32,060 nt of DNA from Alteromonadaceae bacterium UBA2620 (GTDB taxonomy: Bacteria > Pseudomonadota > Gammaproteobacteria > Enterobacterales > Alteromonadaceae), in contig DDJQ01000082.1 in the NCBI GenBank assembly GCA_002339125.1, positions 40,904-72,963 of the forward strand, read 5' to 3'. The notes under the pieces are model-generated. The model searched no databases. It had not been told where the DNA came from and worked only from the letters and a program-made list of their open reading frames with translations. Below, piece by piece: positions 23,944 through 31,661 of the stretch (positions within the stretch are counted from its first letter, which is position 1; each line of letters begins with the position of its first letter). The translations under genes and the position numbers were made by a program.

Positions 23944-25623
23944 TTAGAAGGTGCGTTGTACAGACAACGAGATGAAGTCACGATCGCCAAGGAAGTTCTC
24001 ATAAGAAAGTGTAGGTACCGGGGTGTTGTACTGGATTATCGAGCCGGCATCGCCAAGATACTTGTTGTAGTTGAGTGAGAAGCGCCACATACGGTTGTAG
24101 TCGCCTTTCAGGCCAACACTGACATTGCCACCGTGTTCTGATGGGAACAGCACACCGTTCACCGACGAGCGCCCCTCAATGCCAAAACCGAATCCAATGG
24201 GCACCTGCATATCAAGGCCAGGTAAAACCTGGAAATAATCCGGTGTAAAGGTGAACTGAATCGCACTGGCATCCTTAGTCGCCAGGGGATCAAGCTGATC
24301 GGCATTTTCCGAGATATTTAAGCGGCGGTTGAAAGCAAACTCACCGATAAAGGTCGCGGCGTCCCATAAGCTGTTTTCATTTAAAATGCTGATCATGGAG
24401 GCGTTGAAGTGGAACGTATCGCCACGAGGGAAAGCCGAGTTATCACCGCCATCAGACACCGTATCACCCGGCAGAATTACTGTATTACCGGGGGCCACCA
24501 GTGACATATCCTGACGTACTGACATTTCCGCCGCCACGTTGGTTTCGCCGACCAGGGTACTCACACTCAGGCCATACACTTTGATGTCTTCGGCGAACAC
24601 CTGGGCGTAATCACCAATACCGCCGTCCTGCACGTTAATCCCCGGACGCACGTAAAACTGCGGCATTTTGTCGTGGAACTGGGCGGCATAGAAACCCACT
24701 TCGTAATCGTTAATTTTATAACGGGCCTGGAAACCAAACTGACCTGAGTCGTCGGCAACAATGTCTTCACTGCGATGGACAATCTGGCCAGGGCCAAGGA
24801 TGATCGTTTCACCACCTTTGCCGGCAAAGTCGGCAAAAGCAAAATAACTGCCCGCTGCAGGTAAACGCGATTCACGCCATTCAAACTGATAATAGGCGGC
24901 AAGGGTCAACTTAGCGTTAACCTGCAACTGGGCAGCAAACTGACCGGTGGGACGTGCCACTTCTTTAAACTCAGACTGTGGTACCGACAATGCACGTGCC
25001 AGATCGAGACTGGTCATGGCACCGGCCACGGCGTTTGAGCCAAAGAACAGACTCTCACCGTAAAGCTGGGCAAAACGGCCGGCTTTGAGGTTAATCGACT
25101 TTTTGCCGACGTTAAATCCACCATACACAAAGGCATCCAGGATTTCGCCATACTGGCCGTGTAAGGCCTTAGTATCCTCAGCAAACTCACCGGCTGGTAC
25201 AGACTGCGCATTGACCAGCGCGCCATCGTAGTAGCCCGGGTTATCATTGCTCTCGTTATACACCGAGTCGTACCAGGTAGCAGCACTGATACGCACCCCG
25301 TAGCGACGCTTGTAACGCAGATCAAACTCTGAAAACAAATCCAGGCGACTGGAGACCAACCCTTTATCAAAGTTGAGATCACCGTCGTTGGTATTGGCCT
25401 GCGGGCCAATGGATGCATCGGCTACGTCTCTTTCGACCGGCGCTACGCGGAACATAGCACTGTATTTCACAGTATTATCCCAACGAATTCGCAGGTCGCG
25501 GTTACCCGTATCGATGGTTGCAGCCTGGGATTGCGCTGAGGCTAAAAGGCCCAGGGCAACGGCTGCGGCGAGTGCGTTGCGAGGCAACTTATTGTTGTTT
25601 TGTTTCACCCACACTTCATTCAT
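23944..25623 (-). CDS. DUF1302 outer-membrane protein
   Basis: A 559-residue protein. A signal peptide spans about residues 1-34 (NALAAAVALGLLASAQSQAA). The mature part alternates polar and hydrophobic residues in beta-barrel fashion and ends in Phe (SLSVQRTF), the outer-membrane sorting signature. Regions such as RDLRIRWDNTVKYS near the mature N-terminus and LKAGRFAQLYGESLFFGSNA are typical of DUF1302. I chose the ATG at 25623 because GAGGAGG lies six bases upstream; longer frames to 25740 run through the promoter area. It is the first gene of the envelope operon, divergent from lysR, with a LysR box in between. Confidence 0.92.
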   Translation of the reverse strand: MNEVWVKQNNNKLPRNALAAAVALGLLASAQSQAATIDTGNRDLRIRWDNTVKYSAMFRVAPVERDVADASIGPQANTNDGDLNFDKGLVSSRLDLFSEFDLRYKRRYGVRISAATWYDSVYNESNDNPGYYDGALVNAQSVPAGEFAEDTKALHGQYGEILDAFVYGGFNVGKKSINLKAGRFAQLYGESLFFGSNAVAGAMTSLDLARALSVPQSEFKEVARPTGQFAAQLQVNAKLTLAAYYQFEWRESRLPAAGSYFAFADFAGKGGETIILGPGQIVHRSEDIVADDSGQFGFQARYKINDYEVGFYAAQFHDKMPQFYVRPGINVQDGGIGDYAQVFAEDIKVYGLSVSTLVGETNVAAEMSVRQDMSLVAPGNTVILPGDTVSDGGDNSAFPRGDTFHFNASMISILNENSLWDAATFIGEFAFNRRLNISENADQLDPLATKDASAIQFTFTPDYFQVLPGLDMQVPIGFGFGIEGRSSVNGVLFPSEHGGNVSVGLKGDYNRMWRFSLNYNKYLGDAGSIIQYNTPVPTLSYENFLGDRDFISLSVQRTF

Positions 25624-25804
25624 AGCGTTCCTCCTCGAATGTTTCACTATGCTGAGTTGCGCGACCCGCATACCCACCTCACAGCCTGTTGCGACAGCGA
25701 ACCTCTGACGCAACAAATAGGTTGGATATTGATAAATCACGCGTTGTGAACGAAATGTATATTTGCTGTTAATTACCTTCCAATACTATTGACGGCCCTG
25801 ATTG

Positions 25805-25819
25805 ATACCTTTAAGGTAT
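25805..25819. promoter_or_regulatory. LysR-type operator (ATAC-N7-GTAT) in the divergent lysR/DUF1302 region
   Basis: ATACCTTTAAGGTAT is a perfect ATAC-N7-GTAT box lying 30 bases upstream of the lysR start and about 180 bases upstream of the DUF1302 gene. The surrounding TTGATA...TATCAA extends the symmetry. A -35-like TTGACG (25790-25795) lies just before it. The position suits autorepression of lysR and activation of the divergent operon. Confidence 0.75.
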
Positions 25820-25849
25820 TATCAAGTTTACTCACCCGAAATGTCTGCC

Positions 25850-26776
25850 ATGGATATTCGTCAAATCCGTTACTTTGTTGCCGTTGCTGAAGAGCGCAAT
25901 ATTGGTCGCGCTGCGAAACGATTATTTATCTCTCAGCCACCGCTCACCAGGCAGATCCAACAGCTCGAGGATGAACTCCAGGTTAGACTGTTTGAGCGCA
26001 CCGCCAAAGGCGTAGAGCTGACTTCGGCAGGTCAGCTATTCCTTAATGAATCACGCAATATTCTGAGTTTGATTGAGCAGGCGCAGGAGCGTACGCAACG
26101 GGCAGGCAAAGGCCAGTTAGGCCGACTCGATGTAGCCATTTTTGGCTCCGGAATTCTCAACACCATTCCGGATATTCTTAAGCGGTTTAAGACCGCCTAC
26201 CCGGGCGTAAATATTGTTCTGCATCAAATGGGCAAGGCAGAACAAATTGAAGCGCTGCGACAAAAACGCATTTCGGTGGGCTTTAACCGCCTGCTCGCGC
26301 CCCTGCCGGATATCGATTCCACTATGATTTTGCAGGATAAGCTGATGGTGGCCGTGCGCGATGATCACCCGCTGGCCACTAAATCCCTCATCAACCTTAA
26401 AGAGCTGGATAATGAGCCCATTGTGGTATTCCCCAAAGGGGCCCGGCCTAACTTTGTTGACCTGGTCTCGCGGGTATTTCAGGAAGCCGGGGTGACCATG
26501 AATATCACCCAAACGGTCATTGATGCCGTCACCGGTATCGCGTTGGTCTCCGGAGGGTTTGGCTTTTGTTTAATCCCTAGTTCGGCAAGTGTTTTACAAT
26601 TGCCCGGGGTTAAATACATTCCCCTTGGCGGTTTACCGGATAACGCCACCGTAGATTTAAGCTGTATTTACCTCAAAGACGATCACTCACCGCTACTCAG
26701 CGCCTTTTTAGCAGTGGTTCACGAATACAAAAGTCAGTTGAACCATCACACGTCATTCTCTGCCGCCAGAGAATGA
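25850..26776 (+). CDS. LysR-family regulator, BenM/CatM/CatR-like
   Basis: A 308-residue LysR protein. The winged helix-turn-helix at 1-60 reads MDIRQIRYFVAVAEERNIGR, then AAKRLFISQPPLTRQIQQLE and LFERTAKGVELTSAGQLFL. The effector domain follows from about 90 (LDVAIFGSGILNTIPDILKRF). This pattern resembles regulators of catechol/benzoate genes, whose ligands are ring-cleavage intermediates such as muconates. I chose 25850 by family convention; ATG 25841 is possible and neither has a strong ribosome binding site. A TTG frame from 25802 would run through the operator. The ligand is unknown; a meta-pathway intermediate is a guess. Confidence 0.93.
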   Translation: MDIRQIRYFVAVAEERNIGRAAKRLFISQPPLTRQIQQLEDELQVRLFERTAKGVELTSAGQLFLNESRNILSLIEQAQERTQRAGKGQLGRLDVAIFGSGILNTIPDILKRFKTAYPGVNIVLHQMGKAEQIEALRQKRISVGFNRLLAPLPDIDSTMILQDKLMVAVRDDHPLATKSLINLKELDNEPIVVFPKGARPNFVDLVSRVFQEAGVTMNITQTVIDAVTGIALVSGGFGFCLIPSSASVLQLPGVKYIPLGGLPDNATVDLSCIYLKDDHSPLLSAFLAVVHEYKSQLNHHTSFSAARE

Positions 26777-26799
26777 CACTCAGCTCATCGGATGAGCTG
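26752..26799 (+). repeat. Two tandem perfect inverted repeats at the 3' end of lysR
   Basis: GTCATTCTCTG (26752-26762) and CAGAGAATGAC (26767-26777) form an 11-bp stem that includes the lysR stop codon. CAGCTCATC/GATGAGCTG (26781-26799) follows at once. No T run follows either stem. They may form a Rho-independent-like barrier or an mRNA-stabilising end, but this is inferred from position. Confidence 0.55.
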
Positions 26800-26929
26800 T
26801 AAAAGTCCTTACGCCTTCCTGTTGCCAGCCACCGGTTTAAGTCATTTTATATTATGTATTAGTAAGTTGTGGCGTAGTTGAGACAATCTGACCCCGTTGC
26901 GTTTTTGTGTGATCCGACAAATTTGTTGA

Positions 26930-26958
26930 TTGACGACAATTAAAACAAGTGTTTAAAT
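26930..26958 (+). promoter_or_regulatory. Candidate sigma-70 promoter of fadE
   Basis: TTGACG (26930-26935), a 17-bp spacer and TTAAAT (26953-26958) make a fair sigma-70 promoter about 80 bases upstream of the fadE ATG. The start site would fall near 26965, immediately before the PsrA-like palindrome. Confidence 0.55.
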
Positions 26959-26966
26959 TTGCAAAA

Positions 26967-26983
26967 TTCAAACGCCCGTTTAA
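26967..26983. promoter_or_regulatory. PsrA-like operator upstream of fadE
   Basis: TTCAAACGCCCGTTTAA contains CAAAC-N4-GTTT, close to the (G/C)AAAC-N2-4-GTTT(G/C) site of PsrA, which controls fatty-acid degradation genes in Pseudomonas and Shewanella. It lies at the predicted transcription start. It is flanked by two direct repeats GTGTTTAAAT (26949-26958 and 26989-26998) spaced by exactly 40 bp. Confidence 0.55.
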
Positions 26984-27035
26984 TTCATGTGTTTAAATCG
27001 GGATTTGCCTCATAAATAAACTCAGGGGATACATT

Positions 27036-29363
27036 ATGCTCTTTTGGATTATGGTCGCGGCACTGATTTTCGTCCTGTTTCAGGTTAAATCATTGCGTCA
27101 ACAGTGGGTCACCGGCCCTGCATTTAAGCTTTTCAAAAAGGTATTACCACCGCTAAGTCAAACTGAGCGGGAAGCGATGGAAGCCGGCTCGGTATGGGTA
27201 GAAGGCGATTTATTTTCCGGAAAGCCCGACTGGGAGCGCCTGTACTCCATGGCATTGCCCCAGCTAACCGACGAAGAGCAATCGTTTTTAGATAACGAAG
27301 TGAATGAACTGATGGGCATGATTGATGATTTCGACGTGATCCACAAAGACAAAGACTTCACCGAGGACGCCTGGCGCTATATGCGGGAAAAAGGCTTTTT
27401 CGCCATGATCATACCTAAAGAGTATGGCGGAAAGGCATTCTCTGCGCTGGCTAATTCAACCATCGTATCGAAAATTGCCAGCCGTTCGGTAAGTGCCGGC
27501 GTTACCGTTATGGTACCTAACTCACTGGGCCCCGGTGAACTGCTAAGCCACTATGGTACGCAGCAACAAAAAGATTATTGGTTGCCGCGTCTGGCTGACG
27601 GTACGGATATTCCCTGCTTTGCGTTAACCGGCCCCGAAGCCGGATCTGATGCAGGTGGCATCCCGGATACGGGTGTCATTACCATGGGTGAATACGACGG
27701 TAAGGAAACCCTCGGGATCCGCCTTAACTGGGACAAACGCTATATTACCCTCGCCCCGGTTGCCACTGTATTAGGGCTGGCATTTAAACTGTACGACCCG
27801 GATAAGCTGTTAGGTGATAAGGAAAGCATTGGTATCACCTGTGCGCTGATCCCCACCAGCCACCCGGGAGTGGAAGTTGGCCGGCGTCACCTGCCGCTCG
27901 AACAAGCCTTTATGAACGGTACTACCCGCGGTAAAGACGTATTTATCCCGATTGACTGGATCATCGGCGGGCCGGATTATGCGGGCAAGGGCTGGCGCAT
28001 GCTGATGGAATGTTTATCCGCTGGTCGCGGCATTTCGCTGCCAGCCCTGTCTACCGGTAATGCTCAGCTCAGCGCGCAGACCACGGCCATTTATGCCAGC
28101 ATTCGCCAGCAATTTGGTTGCTCACTTTACGAGTTTGAAGGGGTTCAGGAAGGCCTGGCTCAGCTTTCCGCCAATGCTTATCAGGCCGAAGCGGTGCGTC
28201 ACCTGACCGCCGGCGCAATTGATTTAGGCCAGAAACCGGCGGTAGTGACCGCCATTGCGAAATTCCACATGACGGAAATAGCTCGCCAGAGCATTAATAT
28301 CGCCATGGATATTCACGGTGGTAAGGGTATTCAGATGGGCCCGAATAATTATCTGGCCTCGCTGTTTATGGCAATGCCGGTATCCATTACGGTTGAAGGG
28401 GCCAATATCCTGACCCGCAGCCTGATGATCTTTGGCCAGGGTGCCACCCGCTGTCATCCTTACGTGTTTGACGAAATGGTAGCAGCAGCCGAACCGGACT
28501 TTAAAGCCGGCCTGGCGCAATTTGAGCCGCTACTGTTTAAACATATTAAGTTTGCGTTGGGTAATGCCTTTGCAGCCCTCGGTCACGGCTTAACCGGCGC
28601 CCGTTTTGCCTCTGCCCCGAAAAATGATGCCAACAAGCGCCATACGCAGCAAATTCAGCGCATGAGTAAAGCCCTTGCGATCTGTTCTGATATTGCCATG
28701 CTGATGCTCGGTGGTGAGCTCAAACGACGTGAGATGCTCTCTGCCCGCTTAGGAGATGTATTAAGCGAACTCTATATGTCTTCAGCGGTACTGAAGCACT
28801 TCTACAGCCGCGGCGCTAACCCTAAAGAGCAATCCATTGTTGATTACCTTATTCAACAGTCACTGTATAACTGTGAGGTAGCGCTTAAAGGGTATTGCCG
28901 CCATATTGCTAATCCGGTGATTGGCACGCTGATTAAGCGTCTGATCTTTCCTTGGGGCAGCGCCTACACCCCACCCAAAGACACGCTGAAAACCCACTTG
29001 GCGCTTAATCTGTGTCAGGATAAATCACTGCGCGATGCTATTACCCCCATGTGTTACGTGGGTAAGAATGAAGATGATGCCGTTGCCGTGCTGAATCAGG
29101 CTATGGATGCCATCGAGGCACTCGCGCCGCTGGCAGCAAAAGTCAAAGCAGCGCAACAGGCTAAAACCCTGCCGCGCAAAGGCAGTATCTTCCAGTTACG
29201 CGACAAAGCGCTGGCTGAGCAGGTAATTACCCAGGCCGAGGCCGAGCAAATCGCGGCAGCAGACGAGTTGCGTAAACAGGTCGTTAACGTTGACGAATTC
29301 GACTTTGATCTTGGCCTTGCCCGGGATAAAGAGGATGACGTGAAAGTGAGCGATGCTGCCTGA
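27036..29363 (+). CDS. fadE: Acyl-CoA dehydrogenase, FadE type
   Basis: A 775-residue membrane-anchored acyl-CoA dehydrogenase for the first step of fatty-acid beta-oxidation. After one N-terminal hydrophobic helix (about 1-17) the protein follows E. coli FadE closely: EGDLFSGKPDWERL, FFAMIIPKEYGG, PNSLGPGELLSHYGT, CFALTGPEAGSDAG, RYITLAPVATVLGLAFKL, TVEGANILTRSLMIFGQGA and the C-terminal VNVDEFDFD. It is about 40 residues shorter than the E. coli protein because the first hydrophobic stretch is reduced. AGGGGA precedes the ATG. It has its own promoter and terminator, so its place beside the phenol island may be incidental. Acyl-CoA from aromatic side chains is a possible but unproven link. 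Confidence 0.96.
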   Translation: MLFWIMVAALIFVLFQVKSLRQQWVTGPAFKLFKKVLPPLSQTEREAMEAGSVWVEGDLFSGKPDWERLYSMALPQLTDEEQSFLDNEVNELMGMIDDFDVIHKDKDFTEDAWRYMREKGFFAMIIPKEYGGKAFSALANSTIVSKIASRSVSAGVTVMVPNSLGPGELLSHYGTQQQKDYWLPRLADGTDIPCFALTGPEAGSDAGGIPDTGVITMGEYDGKETLGIRLNWDKRYITLAPVATVLGLAFKLYDPDKLLGDKESIGITCALIPTSHPGVEVGRRHLPLEQAFMNGTTRGKDVFIPIDWIIGGPDYAGKGWRMLMECLSAGRGISLPALSTGNAQLSAQTTAIYASIRQQFGCSLYEFEGVQEGLAQLSANAYQAEAVRHLTAGAIDLGQKPAVVTAIAKFHMTEIARQSINIAMDIHGGKGIQMGPNNYLASLFMAMPVSITVEGANILTRSLMIFGQGATRCHPYVFDEMVAAAEPDFKAGLAQFEPLLFKHIKFALGNAFAALGHGLTGARFASAPKNDANKRHTQQIQRMSKALAICSDIAMLMLGGELKRREMLSARLGDVLSELYMSSAVLKHFYSRGANPKEQSIVDYLIQQSLYNCEVALKGYCRHIANPVIGTLIKRLIFPWGSAYTPPKDTLKTHLALNLCQDKSLRDAITPMCYVGKNEDDAVAVLNQAMDAIEALAPLAAKVKAAQQAKTLPRKGSIFQLRDKALAEQVITQAEAEQIAAADELRKQVVNVDEFDFDLGLARDKEDDVKVSDAA

Positions 29364-29390
29364 GGTATTAAGCATTAACACGTAAGTTTC

Positions 29391-29416
29391 AAACGGCGCC
29401 GACAGGCGCCGTTTTT
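29391..29416 (+). terminator. Intrinsic terminator of fadE
   Basis: AACGGCGCC-GACA-GGCGCCGTT is followed by TTT on the plus strand, 28 bases after the fadE stop. The minus strand carries GTTT after the stem, so it may also help to end the convergent EAL gene. Confidence 0.9.
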
Positions 29417-31531
29417 AGTTAAACAGACTAACCGCTTCACTGGCAGGCACCGGCCGGGCAAATAAATAACCCTGCAGGTAATCACAGCCATACTGATGCA
29501 GGAGCTCACGCTGAACATCGGTTTCCACGCCCTCAGCAATGACTTTAAGGCCAAGGTTATGCGCCAGCTGACAAATAGTTAACACTATCGCCTGCTGTTT
29601 GGGAGCGTCCACCATCTGACTGACGAAAGAGCGGTCAATTTTCACTTTGTCCACCGGAAAAGCACTCAGGTAAGCAAGCGACGAATAACCGGTACCAAAA
29701 TCATCTATCGACAAACTCACCCCCCAGCGCTCGCAACTCCATCAGCACCGCACTGGCCAGTTGGTGATTGTCCATTATGGATGTTTCGGTCAGCTCCAGT
29801 TCAATTAACGAAGCAGGAATAGCGTATTCACGCAAACGACGCTCTATCGACTCAGCAAAACCCGGTTGTAAAAACTGGCGGGCAGAAATATTGATCGCAA
29901 TTTGTATCTGACGCCCCTCTTCATACCACGCTCTGGCCTGATTAAACGCACTGTCGAGAACCCATTCCCCCAGCACCAGAATTAAGCCGCTGCGTTCAGC
30001 AATGGGGATAAACTCGCCGGGCGAGATAAATTCACCGTTATCAATCCAGCGCAACAGACATTCGCAACTTTGCACTCTGCCATCGCTCAGTTGTTGCTTG
30101 GGTTGATAGTAAAGGGTCAGTTCATTATGCTTTAAAGCCTGCTCAAGGCGGCGGGTAATGATGAGCCTGCGCTGATGGTAAGCACCGTCATCGGCATTAA
30201 AGTAGTGCACTTCCTGATTATTTTTCAGGGCGATTTCCACTGCGATATTGGTATGTAGCAGCAGCGTGTTGTAGTCCACACTGTGCACCGGATAATCACT
30301 GACACCAAAAGTCACATGAAAGCGCATTGCCCCCATAGGGGTATCGATAGTGTTGGCAAGCTTGGTGCGTAACATACTGAGTAAAGAGGCCAGGCGGTGA
30401 GCCGGCCCCTGCGTTTTTACCAGTACCATAAAACAGGCATCGGCCACATGAAATAAACACACGTCATCCGGCTCGCTGTTTACGCTGGCATACTGCTGCA
30501 CACTGCTTTGTAAAAAGTAACCTACCGAATAGATGCACGCCAGCGCATCGGCCAGCCCGAAATTTTCACTGAGTAACTTAAAGTCCGTGACATCAATCAT
30601 CACCGCATTAAAGGTTTGCTGTTGCGCTATCCACTGATTGGCGGTTTTTTCAAGATAACTGCGATTACCTATACCGGTGACCGGATGATGATACGCCTGA
30701 TGCTCCAAAGTCTGCTCAGCACGGTGACGCAGAGTAATATCCCGCACATGCAAATCACAGGTTTGATGTTCTGCTATCCAGTGACTCTGAATGGCATAAA
30801 AACGCTGCCGGGTTGGCATATAAAAGTTTGCCTTTCGCATCAATTCTGATCACCGGGTTCGGGTTTCTTTTCGGAAACAGTGCCAACGTCTCGTTTTCGG
30901 TACTAAGGCTGATATACCGGGCTGCGTAGCGGCCCGGATACAAGCTTATAGCCGCAATACCTAACGAAAATAACGCCACCACCCATACGGTAATTTCCAG
31001 TAGCTGAATGATAGACAGATAGCCATTGTTCACCGACCGGTTGGTGGCCATTTCTATTTCTTTGAGTAAGGGGAGCACGGCACGGCGATGCTGACTAATT
31101 TGCTCAAGCTGAGAACGCGACAAATTCCATTGGGTTTGCGGTGACAGCAGGTTTGTATGCAGAGCTGCCGCCACCTCTGAAGCCGCCTTCAGATGGGTAG
31201 AGACGTCAGTTATAGTTACGGTAAAGCGGCCGGCGCCGGCCATTTCATTGAGGGTACTATTAAGCTGGTTAAAGTTTTCTAAGTACCCCTCTTCATACAA
31301 AGAAGACTCTTCGGTGGCGTAGTACTCATACAGCAAGCGTTCCTGCTCACTAAGTAACATGCCTATTTGCTGCACCTGGCTAAAAATAGCCAGATCGGTT
31401 TCCATGTATTGACGCGCTTTATTATGCACGCTGGCAGCCAGTCCATATACGCCAACGGCCAGCAGTACACCGAGCAACACAATCGCCAGGTAAATCTGTC
31501 GTGTTCGCGATACGAGTTTGTTATTGTGCAT
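29415..31531 (-). pseudogene. Broken membrane-bound PAS-GGDEF-EAL gene (two lesions)
   Basis: Three overlapping reading frames together make one c-di-GMP signalling protein. Frame 1 (31531-30755) has TM1 (about 12-33), a periplasmic sensor, TM2 (about 178-198) and the start of a PAS (NPVIRIDAKGKLLYANPAA). Frame 2 (to 29701) resumes with the end of the PAS (RFYAIQSHWIAEHQ ... HVRDIT), a degenerate GGDEF whose signature reads ADACF, and most of an EAL domain (ECLLRW, NISARQF, LELTETSIM). Frame 3 (29720-29415) finishes the EAL domain (IDDFGTGYSSLAYL, KIDRSF, AEGVET, QGYLFARP). Lesion 1 near 30790-30815 seems to be an out-of-frame deletion of the middle of the PAS. Lesion 2 is a run of six C (29720-29725); five would restore ALGVSLSIDDFG. 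Sequencing error is possible at the second lesion. Confidence 0.8.
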
Positions 31532-31610
31532 ATCAGCAGTTCCCTTTCAGTCTTTTGCATTATAGACTTTGACTAATGCTTAAACTTTCATCTTCGCCAG
31601 AGTAATCTAT

Positions 31611-31650
31611 CTTTAGCAAAGGAGCGTAATAACTTGTTGCTTTAGCAAAG
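31611..31650 (+). repeat. 11-bp direct repeats in the nhaA leader
   Basis: CTTTAGCAAAG occurs at 31611-31621 and again at 31640-31650, each followed by a GAGC-containing sequence; the second runs into the CAGGAG ribosome binding site of nhaA. Each unit has CTTT/AAAG symmetry. They may be paired regulator sites or a small leader duplication. Confidence 0.45.
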
Positions 31651-31661
31651 CAGGAGCATGT

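Noticed and set aside
25624..25740. N-terminal extension of the DUF1302 protein
   Set aside because: The signal peptide begins at the ATG at 25623, which has an excellent GAGGAGG sequence; the extension would hide the signal peptide.
25802..25849. Longer start of the LysR protein at a TTG codon
   Set aside because: It would encode the operator ATAC-N7-GTAT as protein, and LysR proteins of this group begin MDIRQIRYF or similar.
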